Assembly (NCBI GenBank): GCA_020284085.1
Contig: JACEVL010000059.1
Location: forward strand, 741,001 to 805,000
Source of the DNA: Aporrectodea caliginosa
Lineage: Eukaryota > Annelida > Clitellata > Crassiclitellata > Lumbricidae
Direction of reading: 5' to 3'
DNA length: 64,000 bases
Part shown: positions 22,385-33,087 of the stretch, piece by piece
Layout of the letters: every line of letters begins with the position of its first letter
Numbering within the stretch: the first letter of the stretch is position 1
The notes under the pieces: model-generated
Database searches by the model: none
What the model was told of the DNA's origin: nothing
What the model saw: only the letters and a program-made list of their open reading frames with translations
Program-made: the position numbers and the translations under genes

Positions 22385-22700
22385 TAACCTATTGACATTG
22401 AAATGACCTTGGATTAATTTCAAGGCCGAAGGCCAAAATCAACGGAGAACATAGGCTAACTCAGAATCATCCAGATAAAGCAAAATTTGGCCGAGCTATT
22501 CCCAATTTTCTATTGATTTTGACCTTTTGACCTTCAAATGACCTTTGATTATGTTAGCCTTCTAGTTCTATGTCTATGCAGCCCTTATTGGTCCGATCAA
22601 ACAGGTAAACGAATCACCCGAATAGAATAATATTTAGCTGAGTTATGGCCTTTTCCCTTGATTTTGACCCTTTTACCTTGAATTTTGGTGTTTTACATAA
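22385..22700. repeat. Unclassified repeat rich in TGACCT half-sites
   Basis: Contains TTTGACCTTTTGACCTTC and further TGACCT/TTACCTT words at short spacing. Apparently two decayed copies of one unit. No gene. Confidence 0.4.
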
Positions 22701-23014
22701 AAATGTTTAGCAACTTCAGATGGCTCCTATTCTAACATTAATTAGTAGACCTTGACGGATCTTCATGACAAATTTGGTGCTTTTATCGGCCACGTAACGA
22801 TAATTTCACTAAGCCATCTCACTAAAGTTGTGTAAATTTGAGTAATTCATTCCCAGTGGCGGTCATATTCTTTGACGTCATTATTAGACCACTTCCGGTG
22901 GTCCAATTTTGGTAAACTTTTGCTATTGTCTTCTCCAGACCCAACGAACTAGAAAAACGGCATAAAACTTTTCTTGCAATTTTTTGGGGTTGTCCGCATT
23001 TATTTCGTGCTTTG

Positions 23015-23589
23015 ACCCTACTAATAGTATTAAGTAAAGTTGGAATGTAATTTCGATGTTTGTAATGTCGTGCCGTGTTTTGACTTGCTCCGTTGAACAA
23101 TCTGACCAATGCAAAGCTGCTTTTATTATACATAATATCAACTTTATTGAATATCTTTTAGAAATGTGAATTCATGACGAACTTTTGCTTAGCAAACTTC
23201 TTCCTTAGTTAGAGCAGAGATAATATTTGCTATCTCAACCCATTTAATAACTAACTGTCAGAGCTTAGACAATTTTTCCTATCTGTTACCTGTAACAAGT
23301 TGCGACCTGTCAGCTTGGTGTTGTGAATAAAGGAAATTGATTGATTGATTGATTGAGCATTAAATAGGCCTATGGTGTAAAACTGTTGAAAGATATCCCT
23401 TTGCCATGTTTTTGTCATTCCGGTGATTTGAAAGTTCATTTGCAGCATTTAGTTTTATTTTTAAACCAAATTGGAATTCACAAAGTTATGTAGAATTTGA
23501 TGTAGTGATTTATGATTTGAAGAACCTGCTTATAAATGCGGTGTATTTATTTTATCATGAGTCCAACGAAAGTAGAAACTTACAACTTA
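23015..23589 (+). repeat. Tandem-array unit 1, left part
   Basis: From TATTAAGTAAAGTTGGAATG to ACAACTTATC it matches units at 33950-34630, 35297-36010 and 36679-37380. It is interrupted at 23195-23355 by a LINE tail and at 23598 by the 9.2-kb hAT; the unit resumes at 32831. Confidence 0.85.
23195..23355 (+). mobile_element. LINE or SINE 3' tail inserted in array unit 1
   Basis: About 160 bases absent from the other array units, ending GTGAATAAAGGAAATTGATT and further TTGA repeats. Extreme 5' truncation. Confidence 0.7.
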
Positions 23590-24521
23590 TCAAAGCGCAG
23601 AGGCGGCGCCAAAGTATTTGGCGCCCTAGGCGAACCTGTCGCACTGCGCCCCCAGTAAGTGCGATAGCTAATTAATATTAAATTAACTAAGTTAATTTAA
23701 AAGCTATCTATAATTACAGTACAGTCTACAAAATGCATTAGCTATGCAGTCTATGCTGTGTGGTCTACAGGGACGGATCAAGAAAGTTTAAGAGGGGGGC
23801 AAATGGGCGTCCGAAGGACGATCGTTGAGGCGCCGAGCAGAGGGAGGGGTCTGGGGAGGGGGATGTGCCCCCTCCCCACTTTAATTTTTTTGAATTTCCA
23901 CACTGCAATGGTTGCATTTTAGGCTATCATGTGAACAAATTGCTCTATTATTTCAAAACTGATAGGAATCAGATGTCACTTGTAGTTAAGATGTTGCTTG
24001 AGTCGTGTTTGAGTTTGACTGCAGACAGCAGTAGGAAACCAGACATTTATTTTAATTAATATAAAACCTAAAAATACGTTCAATTTTCAAGAACGCCATA
24101 ATACTTAAGGTATTAACATAACATAACATAACATAACATAACATAACATTTTATTTGGTAACCAACTTAATACAAGTCGCAATTACATCATGTTTATTCA
24201 ATTATTGTTGGTTTACCCAGGAGACCCAAAAGGTGCCGAAGGTCCCGCCAGCCAGGGCCACCTGAGATCACTAGGTTAGAAAGATGCTTCATGGCCATCT
24301 GAGTGGTGTAAAAAGAACTGAAACAGTAAATGCTTAACTAACATAAAAATAATTATACATAAACGTGGAAGGAGGTAGGAAAACAAGGTACATACAGTGC
24401 AACGACAAGAAAAGTAAATAATAAGTGCACAATAAGTGCATAATAAGTGCACACTCCCAGGTTAGGATGACTTACTGTAGTGGTATTTCATAGGGGTGTT
24501 AAGTTTGACTATAGGGCGGTT

Positions 24522-25057
24522 TTACACTCCTAGTTGAATGTAGGTTGAAAACTCCCGTTTAAATAGTTGGAGAGATGGCAGAGAGCGAATACTATGGGGA
24601 ATACTATTCCAGGTTCTTGGTCCGGCACATTTTATTGATGTAAGTCTAGTATTTGTACGGGCGAAAGGAGTATAGAAGGGGTTAGTATTTCTTGAGCAGC
24701 GATTACGAATAAAATTAGGTTGGAAGTAATCTCTATAAGTTAATGGTAGTTGATTATGGATATATCGGTACATAAACATCCCAATTTGGGCCTGCCTTAT
24801 CTGATCTGGTTTTAATATTTTTAGGCTTAAAAATTCTGGTTTTGTATGAGCTCCATAAGGGAGTTTTGCAACAAATCTAATGGCTCGTTTTTGGAGGATG
24901 AGAAGTTTAGAAAGATTCGACTTGTAAGCAGAGGCCCAAACTATATTACAATAAGTTATGTATGGGTGTATGAGTGTATAGTAGAGGGCAGTTCTAGTCT
25001 GTGGTGGGAGTATTCTAGATATGCGCGTAAGAATTCCTAGGTTTTTTGCAATTTTTT
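24522..25057 (-). pseudogene. LINE ORF2 C-terminal region
   Basis: Minus-strand frame with MFMYRYIHNQLPLTYRDYFQ and KCAGPRTWNSIPHSIRS, ending at a stop at 24522. It belongs to the preceding RT frame but is separated by a one-base shift in an A run near 25060. Confidence 0.9.
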
Positions 25058-26344
25058 TTAGATATTAGATATATGTTCTTTCCAGGATAGATGCTGGTCA
25101 ACGTAAACTCCTAGAAATTTAGATGATTGGACTTGAGTAATAGGGGTACCCATGATACATAAATTTGGATATGAGATAGGAAGTGCTTTTTTATATGCTC
25201 TAAAGATAATGTAGTTAGTTTTATCCAGGTTAAAGGTTAGCTTATTAGGACGGAACCATTCGGCTACTTTTTCTAGTTCTGTGTTTGTATGATTGATTAA
25301 TGTTTCTATTGAGGAGTGAGAGCTAAAGATATTCGTATCGTCTGCAAAAAATAAGAAGAATAGGTTAGATGAGACATTGGGTAGGTCGTTGATGTACAGA
25401 ATAAATAACAGAGGACCTAAAATAGAGCCTTGAGGAACCCCGTATTTGATTAGTTTTAGAGGGGACTTGGCGCCATTACAGCTAACTAGTTGCATTCTAT
25501 TTTCTAAATAGCTTTTAAACCAGTAAAGTTGAGTATTTCGAATTCCATAGATAGATAATTTTTTTAGTAAAATGCTATGATCAATAGTATCAAAGGCTTT
25601 GGCCAGGTCCAGAAATATTCCTATAGAAAATTCATTTTTATCCATTGCATCTGAGATTTTATCTTGCATGTTTAGTAGTGGCATAAAAGTTGAGTGGCCA
25701 GACTGAAATCCATGTTGGGAGGTAAAAAGAATATTGAATTTGGTAATATAATTGTTAAGGCGTTCATACATGGCCTTTTCAAAAAGTTTTGAGAAAAAAG
25801 GAAGAACAGTTATAGGCCGATAATTAGAAACTTCGTCTCTTGATCCTTTTTTAAAAATAGGGACCACCTTTGCTATTTTTAGGGCTTCAGGATATATTCC
25901 AGTTTTGAAGGAACAGTTAATAATTTCCACTAATGGTTGAATAATATTAGGTAGGCTTGGAAGGGCTATAGTGGGATCTATATCGTCTACCCCTTTGGCA
26001 TGAGAAGCATGGATTGTATGGCTTAATTGCATTAATTCCTCTTTTGATATTTCGGTGAGTCCAAAGGAGTCTACTTTCGAGGGGATCATATTTTGCTCAA
26101 TGGTGCAGTTGGAGTTAAGAATATTTTTAGCCAAAGAGTGGGCAATATCAGTAAAGTAATTATTGAATTCAGTTGCTATTTTTGTCGGGTTTGTGGTGAG
26201 GATACCCTTTATTTTTAGAGAATTAATATCTCTGTCATCACCATTGGACCTGCCAATCAGGTTTTTCAAGATTTTCCAGGTTTCCTTAAGGTTGTTACTT
26301 TGTCTACAAAATTCTGCTGCATAATAATTTGATTCAGCCTGCAT
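25058..26344 (-). pseudogene. LINE ORF2 reverse transcriptase domain
   Basis: A 428-codon frame. Blocks in order: VVPIFKKGSRDEVSNYRPIT, QHGFQSGHSTFMPL, GIFLDLAKAFDTIDHSILL, KYGVPQGSILGPLLFILYIN, the catalytic FADD at about 25347-25358, and SSKFLGVYVDQHLSWKEHI. All catalytic blocks look intact. It copies the element RNA at the nicked target. Frameshifts at both ends make the present ORF2 non-functional unless they are sequencing errors in A runs. Confidence 0.95.
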
Positions 26345-26418
26345 CCGGATTGATTTAAATTTATTCCTATATGTGACAAATGCATTCTTGTTTTGTAAAT
26401 TTGGGTTTTTAATAAATT

Positions 26419-26817
26419 TTAGATATAATTTGGATTTTTTTGGCAGGAATTAAGTAGGCCTTGAGACATCCAGGGTTTTTTCGGTGAGTTTCTTCTTTTA
26501 GGTTTACTTTGGCAAATTGGAAATGCTTTGTCATATTCCTGTTTAAACTTCTGGAGGAAAGTATCATAGGCCCTGTTCGTATCCAGATCGTGGCAAGCAT
26601 CAAAGACTGGTGACCAGTTCATTTTAGAGATGGAGTTTTGGAAGCTAGATAAAGATTCAGGTGTGATTTTCCTGTAAGATTGAGGTTTGGGTTTGTTTGA
26701 GTGGTTTAATTCATATTCGAATTGGGCCAAAATAGAGAGATGGTCTGATATGTCGGTGACTACGATTGAGGATCCAGATAGTTTATGCCAGGCATTAGTA
26801 TAAATGTTATCTATCAA
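26419..26817 (-). pseudogene. LINE ORF2 endonuclease-RT linker
   Basis: Begins in a different frame from the endonuclease (LIDNIYTNAW, the conserved end of the endonuclease domain) and continues with SDHLSILAQFEYEL and KKPWMSQGLLNSCQK. Stops at 26419 because of a one-base change in an A7 run; the next frame continues the linker. Confidence 0.88.
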
Positions 26818-27755
26818 GGTAGAGGAATGTCAGTTATTCTAGATGGCTTAGTAATTATTGGGAGAAGATGGTGAGATAGCATGCAGTTGTAAAGGCCTTC
26901 AGTTGGTTTGTGGTAATTAACCTTTAACAAGTCAGCGTTGAAATCTCCAGCTAGGAATAGTTCCTTAGATTTTTTCTTTATTTTTGATAACACAGGTTCT
27001 ATTTCAGTGGTAAAATCATCTAAGTTTTGACCAGGAGGTCTATGTATCACGCCTATTATAGATGATCCTGGGTTAAGAGGTAAACGAATAAACAATCCTT
27101 CAAAAGAACAGGTTTCTCCTAAATCTCCAAGAACTTCAAAAGAGGTTTCCTGCTTTATTAGGAATGCCACGCCACCACCCCTCCCATCACCTCTAGGTTT
27201 GCTTATGAATTGATAACCTGGTATGGTAATTAGGTCAGCTTGGTCATCTGTTAACCAGGTCTCTGTAAGGGCCAGGGCGGTTACCGGTAGAAGGGATAGC
27301 AGGTCTTTTATTTCGTCTAATTTATTTAATATGCTGCGACAGTTCAGGTGCATTATCGACAGGAGTGTAGGTGAGTGAGTAAATTCAGTGGATAGTGAGA
27401 GTGGGATAGAGTAGGTAGTGTTGTACGTTAAGTCATTAAAGAAGTTACAGTCAGGGTCTATCTCTGGGCAATTTAGAAGAGGTCGATTGTCAGTTTCATC
27501 TGTAAGAAGTTCTAGGGACCTGGTGAGAGGGTCATTAAGGTAATCAACATTATACAAGTCTTTCCCCATTGTCTCATCTATTGTTTTATCAGAATTTGAG
27601 CTTGCGTATTGGGGGAGTGTCATAGTTAAAGGATTGGTATAATCCAAAGGTCTAGAAGCGTCCATGGGTTGATCTGTTATATCACCCCCGTAGGAATAGG
27701 ATTGTCCTGATCCTACCTTACACATTTGGGAAGTTGGTTTATCATCACAATTCAT
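26814..27755 (-). pseudogene. LINE ORF2 N-terminal apurinic-type endonuclease
   Basis: First ATG at 27755 (MNCDDKPTSQ). After an acidic leader of about 100 residues comes the endonuclease: MHLNCRSILNKLDEIKDLLS, LALTETWLTDDQ with the catalytic Glu, GRGGGVAFLI, and LAGDFNADLLK. This domain nicks target DNA to prime reverse transcription. The frame ends early by a one-base shift near 26820, before the SDH motif. Confidence 0.92.
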
Positions 27756-27802
27756 GAATATAGGGAGTGCACACAACAGAAACTATATAAACAAAAACTA
27801 AC

Positions 27803-27891
27803 AGAGAGGAACCTCTCTAACAAACAAACAAACAAAACAATTAACGGAGAGGAACTTCTCCAACAAAAAACTAACAGAGAGGAGCTTCTCT
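27803..27891 (-). repeat. Three tandem short hairpins upstream of ORF2
   Basis: AGAGAGGAACCTCTCT (27803-27818), GGAGAGGAACTTCTCC (27846-27861) and AGAGAGGAGCTTCTCT (27876-27891) are palindromic and share flanking CTAAC/AACAAA. They end about 50 bases before the ORF2 ATG on the minus strand. Confidence 0.8.
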
Positions 27892-28883
27892 AACCAGATT
27901 CGAGGTGGTCGCCTAATGACCGAGACGCATAAGTCACAGAAGTAGCAAATATAACGTCCAATGACAAGTTTGCATACAATTCATCATCACCAAAGACTAC
28001 ATCTTCTAGAAACTAAGGTCAAGTCACCATAATCACTAAACACCGTAGTTGATAAAAAAAACTAGTAATGCAAATGTTCAAACTGGAAAGCCTATTACTT
28101 ATAGGTGAATCAGATCAGATGTATAAATGAATCAAATCAAGCACATGTCAATTGCAAGATAATATAACAAAATAAATCCTATATATATATATGTACACAC
28201 ACATATAATATATAATTATTTACATACATACATATACATACACACAAGATTATAGGTATATACCAAGTACATCAACTAAACACAAGAAGTAGACATTATT
28301 AAACAGCAACAATTGATTAGAGGCTGGGTAATCCTTTAGTGGACATCAAACACCAGTATGCTGGGCGAGCCTCCTCCGGAAAACTAGGTCAACAGCACCA
28401 TAATCCTCAAGCTCAATCATCAGTTCCAGGTAAAGTGCATACATGATCAAACTAATAATGTTTATCAATGTTTTGATGTATCCATAGATTTGCGACTCAT
28501 TTTCAATGTTGACCACAAAAGTGAACACAGTCCATGGCCGTTAGATAAGGTCTATCCATGTAAAACAAGAGACAAATAATAGGACCACTCATGGAGATCA
28601 GATCAGCCAAAACTGAATCACCTTTAATAATTATTGGAGGTTTTATAATCTACCACAAGACAGAGGCCTTGGGACTCAATTAAACTTTAACCACAAAAAC
28701 ATGTGGGGATAGAAGTGGAGCAGGGTTGTTGTCTCAGCACAAGGTAACACACGAATGATTCTCACTCAGCTATCAGTACTACATCATGACACTACATCAC
28801 TCACCATGATTCATTTATTTTTCATTTTTGAGAGAATAATACACAATTTCATTCTTCTGAAAGAAGAAGGAGGCACTAATAAG

Positions 28884-28965
28884 ATTTTGGTAAGTGTAGA
28901 TAAGTAAGTAAGTAGAAGGCAGTGATTTTGGTAAGTGTAGATAAGTAAGTAAGTAGAAGGCAGTG
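28884..28965. repeat. 41-bp tandem duplication in LINE inter-ORF region
   Basis: GATTTTGGTAAGTGTAGATA-type unit at 28884-28924 and again at 28925-28965, identical by eye. Confidence 0.92.
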
Positions 28966-29048
28966 AAGAAGTTAAACTCAAGAATAGGAAGATAAAATGT
29001 ATCTGACGTGTAACGTTAGGATAATAAATAAAAGAGAGGAAGGGCTGG

Positions 29049-29368
29049 AACATACGAGGTGAGCCATGAAGATTCCGTGTCTCAGCAGTTCTGGAACATA
29101 CGAGGTGAGCCATGAGGATTCAGCGTCTAAGCAGTTCTGTTGATTTGGAGGTATGAAGCTTGAGGATCGAGGATTGAGCTAGCGAACCGATCAGTGGAGC
29201 AGAGGAAGAACATACGAGGTGAGCCATGAAGATTCCGTGTCTCAGCAGTTCTGGAACATACGAGGTGAGCCATGAGGATTCAGCGTCTAAGCAGTTCTGT
29301 CGATTTGGAGGTATGAAGCTTGAGGATCGAGGATTGAGCTATCGAACCGATCAGTGGAGCAGAGGAGG
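29049..29368. repeat. 160-bp tandem duplication just downstream of LINE ORF1
   Basis: AACATACGAGGTGAGCCATG begins both copies (29049 and 29209), and each copy contains a partial second repeat of the same start. Near identity indicates a recent event. Confidence 0.93.
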
Positions 29369-29415
29369 AAGGTTCACGGAAATTCTGGTTTGCTCCAGTT
29401 GCGTGTTCGAACAGA

Positions 29416-30171
29416 TCAGTGAAGTAGAGGAGGAGGGTTCTCGTTAACCCCAGTTGATTCCAGTTGGATTAGAGAGGATACTTTCATTGGTTTTTCGGTT
29501 TGGGAGTCAGATTTCTTACAGTAGACTTTTCCACCGTTCGTCCAGGTTGAGTGGAGCTGGGAGGTTCTGACGAGTTGTCTTGCCTTGGCATAGATTTGTG
29601 AGTTTAGTCGGGTGAGGTGTTCCGAGATATATATGCCAGATGAACCTGGGTTCTTCTTGTCCCTGAGAGTTTTCCTAGTTGCGAAGACCTTGTCTCTCAC
29701 CATCCTGGAAGAAAAACCCACAACCAGTGGGCGATGTTTTGCCTTTCCTTGAGGAGCAATTCTGTAGGTAAACGAGATGTCCCTTTCTGTCAAGTCGAGG
29801 TTCAAGGAATTGTTGCAGAGATCAAAGAGTTCAGGGGGGTAAACTCCAGTTAGGGGTGAACCGACTTGTGTTGATTCAGGTTTGGGTGGCGAGGGAGATT
29901 CGTCAAGACCGTGGATAACCAGGTTACTTAGTCTCGAGACGTTTTCAACTTCGTCGAGTCGGTTGCGTAGAGCCGAATTCTCCGTTTCCAATCTGTTGCG
30001 TAGAGATAAATTCTCCGTTTCCATTCGGTTGCGTAGAGACAAGTTATCCGTTTCAATTGATGTAATTCTGTTATTAAGACTCAGAAGGTGGTCAGCGAGA
30101 ATTTCCTTGGTTGCCTTTTCGACAACTTCATATAAGGTTGACGTGTATTTAACAACGAATTTTTCTACCAT
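29416..30171 (-). CDS. LINE ORF1 protein, intact
   Basis: 251 codons from a true ATG at 30171. An N-terminal coiled coil carries three 11-residue repeats (ETDNLSLRNRM, ETENLSLRNRL, ETENSALRNRL). Then comes an RRM-like domain (LSNLVIHGLDES, RPLVVGFSSRMVRDKVFATR) and a basic C-terminal domain (IYISEHLTRLNSQIYAKARQ, HSTWTNGGKVYCK). This architecture matches L1-type ORF1 proteins, trimeric RNA-binding chaperones that package the element RNA. Complete and unbroken, unlike ORF2. Confidence 0.88.
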   Translation of the reverse strand: MVEKFVVKYTSTLYEVVEKATKEILADHLLSLNNRITSIETDNLSLRNRMETENLSLRNRLETENSALRNRLDEVENVSRLSNLVIHGLDESPSPPKPESTQVGSPLTGVYPPELFDLCNNSLNLDLTERDISFTYRIAPQGKAKHRPLVVGFSSRMVRDKVFATRKTLRDKKNPGSSGIYISEHLTRLNSQIYAKARQLVRTSQLHSTWTNGGKVYCKKSDSQTEKPMKVSSLIQLESTGVNENPPPLLH

Positions 30172-30266
30172 GCACTCAAGTAGTGGTTTTTAGATTGCCC
30201 GTCAACATCTCCGTCACTTTGTCTTCCTGTAACATGTCCATTAGTTCTTCGGATTTTAATCCTTTT

Positions 30267-30653
30267 TATCCATCTAGTTTAACTTACGGAAATCTTGAAT
30301 GTAACTATGTTTGAGCCACAGGCTAAAAAGTCAAATCTTGCGACGACTCATTCGATCACTTACAATCATTCAATCGTCGTGAAACTTGGCAGATAGACTC
30401 GACCTCGCAGACATTTCATTCTATAAAAATTTCAGCTCCCCAAAAAAGGCTAGCTTATAGAATCGGGGACTCAACTTTTCGAATCGGGGAATCCCCTTTT
30501 CCGATACGCAGCGTTGTCATTGGCCAGCGTTGTGATTGGTCGCAACAAAAACGGGCGCGCTGCCTCATTACGCTATGTCGTAAAATGAACGCGGACTATA
30601 TATTTGTAGAGGTAACTGCTTCATAAGACGCATTATAGGATACTAGATGGATA
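30267..30653. mobile_element. Possible small TA-flanked MITE
   Basis: TATCCATCTAGT at 30267-30278 is complementary to ACTAGATGGATA at 30642-30653. If the ends begin TCCATCTAGT, the flanking bases are TA on both sides, as in Tc1/mariner insertions. No coding sequence. The repeats are short, so this is tentative. Confidence 0.4.
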
Positions 30654-30857
30654 TGGTAAAAAACCTTGTTTTTACGGGCTGTATTTTTTTCGACATTGCT
30701 TACGTTATTTATTCAATCAAAGGAACGCTAGCTAATTGATAAATAACGACGGCTACTGTTGATATGTTGAGATATGTTGAGATATTAATTAATTCCGATA
30801 TTAATTAATTATTGCGACGGTCATAGAATTCGACCACTTCTTTAGCCGGCCATCTAG

Positions 30858-31075
30858 CGATTGTATTTGATCATTATATATAAAGCGCTTCTCATAGCAT
30901 TAGCCTTTCTGAAGCGCTCACAGTGCGAGATACTCCGAGAGAAAAGGAAGGTTTTAAGGTGAGAAAAAGGTAGAGAGATACTACCAGAGAGGATCGTAGA
31001 GCGCAGAGAAAAGGGAAGTCCATTCCATAGGGAGGGACCTATGCAGGCAAATGATCTGGATTGAGCAAAGGTAAA
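30858..31075 (-). mobile_element. LINE 3' end, AATAC-tail family
   Basis: Minus-strand match to the 3' ends at 51650 and 58262: TGTATTTGATCATT, AAAGCGCTTCTCATAGCAT, then a coding relic FACIGPSLWNGLPFSLRST. Heavily 5'-truncated, inside the inner hAT. Confidence 0.85.
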
Positions 31076-31593
31076 CAAATTTCTTACCAGGACTCAGTTA
31101 GCAGAAATAGTTAACAAATGGTACACAAACCAAGCAAGAAGGATTCAACTACCTTATCGAGAAGCTATGTAGTAATGATGTAGTTTTACTAAATGTTCAA
31201 GAAACACAACATTTTAAAATCTGGTATGTTGAATTTTGAAAGACAACACTCGAGCGAAGCTATTTAGTTTTACAAATATAATATTATTTATTTATTTATT
31301 TATTTATTGTCTTCACGAAAGATCACAGAGTGAACATTGTCTACTTGGCGATGGGGTGGGGGCCACGTCCTGTGTAAATTTCAAATGGGGGCATGGCCGG
31401 ATTGGCCCCCCTGGATCCGCCCCTGGTGGTCTAACACGTTTAATGGGAGTTTAAAATGTTAATATTACACAATGAGACAGTGCACATTTTCTTGTGAACA
31501 CTTTGTCAGAAATCCTACGGCTACGTGTACTAAGTTCTAGACTTACCTACGTACGAACTTTCTACGAAGTCTATATGGAAATATAATGTAATT

Positions 31594-31830
31594 TCAAAAT
31601 TTTATTTTTCTCGCTTTCACTTTAGCAAATGTAGAAACAAGTTCCATCAGTTCTATGTCTCCAGCAATAGGCCTATCATGTTCAATTGAAAAGTAGGTAG
31701 TCCAAAAAGTCTTTCCTGCAGCATGGATGTTCGCCAATATTTTTGTCAACTTGAACTTTGAGAAGCTTCTCTCACCACTAGCCACAGAAACTGGAATGCC
31801 AATAAGACGTCAAATAGAATAAATATGTGA
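31594..31830 (-). pseudogene. hAT dimerisation domain of the outer hAT
   Basis: Minus strand reads GIPVSVASGERSFSKFKLTK and, after further codons, IELMELVSTFAKVKARKIKF before a stop. This fits the hAT C-terminal domain of the zinc-finger (TTF/ZMYM-like) group. The rest of the transposase is not recognisable upstream. Confidence 0.82.
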
Positions 31831-32363
31831 AGGTGCCTATTTTCAAACCTAGTACAACAGTGTTAGCATTTTGACAGCATAGCTGCTATATTTAAAATCT
31901 AGTATAGAAATGATTGCACACATAGGCTATTGCGCCATTTTATTGACCTCGATCATCCAGACCGTTTTCTTTAGTGTCTGGTTTTGTAGCCTATTAGCAC
32001 TGGATTCTTGTGCGTATGACTTATTTTGGTAAAAAATTCATTAAATTAATTAAAAAAAGGGTTTCAGTAAAAGAAGAAGAAACCAAGCGAAGACACAAAG
32101 ACTTCAGGAAACCCCATTTCAGAAGTTTGGATAAAAAAAACAAGATCTTAGGAAAAACTGAAGGAGTGGTAACACTGCTGATGAGTGGCCTCAGTTTAAT
32201 TTCAAATACATGTATGTCGATAATAGTCACCTTCAAATTTGCGATAGTTAAGGGCATAAGCGTAATGTGTCACATGACTGACGTGAAGAATTCGACATGC
32301 CTGTGGTCTGTTTGACGCCGCTTCTTATTTTCGTATTAATTTATTAATGAATAGTGGCAAAAC

Positions 32364-32726
32364 GCCGGTATCACGAAATAGAGTATCCGTCCTAAGACTA
32401 TCCGGGGGGATGTATGAATTTATCCCCCCCGGATGGAATAAACCGGTTTAGAGTATCCGGGTGGATAAACCATTCTACCCCCATCGTCAAATGCGTCACG
32501 AAAGCCAAGACGAAAATCCAGTCAAAATCACCAAAACGAAGTAAATTAATCTCAGGTCGACGAACAAACTAAAGATGCGCAACTTAAAATATTTTATGTG
32601 TACAAAAAGTCCAAACAGAACGACTGAATACACTTAGGAACCGCCAAAAATGCAAACTAAACCGAATACTCCATTTTTATAAAGGGGATACTCATATATG
32701 GGGATACTCAATTTCGTGACACCGGC
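32364..32726. mobile_element. MITE with 25-bp terminal inverted repeats
   Basis: GCCGGTATCACGAAATAGAG...ATCC on the left matches the reverse complement of the right end (GCCGGTGTCACGAAATTGAG...) with two mismatches. No coding sequence. It lies in the right arm of the outer hAT. Target duplication not resolved. Confidence 0.85.
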
Positions 32727-33000
32727 AATGTTATGTTTAAAAAATATTTTTAATGTAGCTCTTCTGCCGCCCCCAGAAAGGTGCCGAACCGCCTAGTTCC
32801 GGTTGCGGTTAAACCGGCCCTGTCTAAGCGAAAACGAACCTTCTTGTTTCATATAAAAAAATGGAACACATTTTTGTGCAAGATATTTTAAATAGCTAAT
32901 TAAAGTAGAATCTGATAGATGGGAGTCACTGACGTAGGCATTCCTATTTCTGCATTTGCATATTCATACATTCCGCGTGACATGTCATTTCATTCAATAG

Positions 33001-33087
33001 AGCCAACCGAATTCCTAGCAGAGCTACCAAAAGAAAAAGAGCCAATCCAATCGGCAACAGTGCTACCAGAAGAAAAACAGTCTGCAG
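33001..33087 (+). CDS. Candidate linker exon 1 (phase 1-1)
   Basis: Between TTTCATTCAATAG and GTAAGC lies an 87-base open segment. In the phase-1 frame it encodes PTEFLAELPKEKEPIQSATV then LPEEKQSA, a Pro/Glu/Ser-rich linker without fold. It starts with two spare bases (AG) and ends with one (G), so it can be added or skipped without changing frame. It is also part of a longer ATG-initiated frame from 32919, but the upstream part is conserved as intron in the other units. Confidence 0.5.

Larger units (their letters stand above)
24114..30266 (-). mobile_element. Nearly full-length two-ORF LINE (CR1/L2 group)
   Basis: Order on the minus strand: intact ORF1 (30171-29416), a 1.6-kb inter-ORF region with internal duplications, ORF2 with endonuclease (27755-26814), linker (26817-26419), reverse transcriptase (26344-25058) and C-terminal region (to 24522), then a 3' UTR ending TTTTATTTGGT-complement and an ATGTT-repeat tail (24114-24147). 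ORF2 has three frameshifts. The exact 5' end is uncertain. Insertion inside the inner hAT shows it is younger than that element. Confidence 0.93.
23768..31425. mobile_element. Inner hAT transposon, 8-bp TSD GTGGTCTA
   Basis: Left end CAGGGACGGATCAAGAAAG and right end GGATCCGCCCCTG are inverted ends of hAT type, flanked by GTGGTCTA at 23760-23767 and 31426-31433 (perfect). No clear transposase of its own; most of its 7,658 bases are the LINE at 24114-30266 and smaller insertions. Confidence 0.9.
23598..32822 (-). mobile_element. Outer hAT transposon (9.2 kb with nested insertions)
   Basis: Left end CAGAGGCGGCGCCAAAGTAT and right end GGTTAAACCGGCCCTG form a diverged inverted pair. The flanks are TCAAAGCG (23590-23597) and TCTAAGCG (32823-32830), an 8-bp duplication with one mismatch. 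Uninterrupted array units read TATCTAAGCGAAAACG across the same site, proving the insertion. It contains a hAT dimerisation domain on the minus strand (31594-31830), an inner hAT, a LINE and a MITE. Confidence 0.88.
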
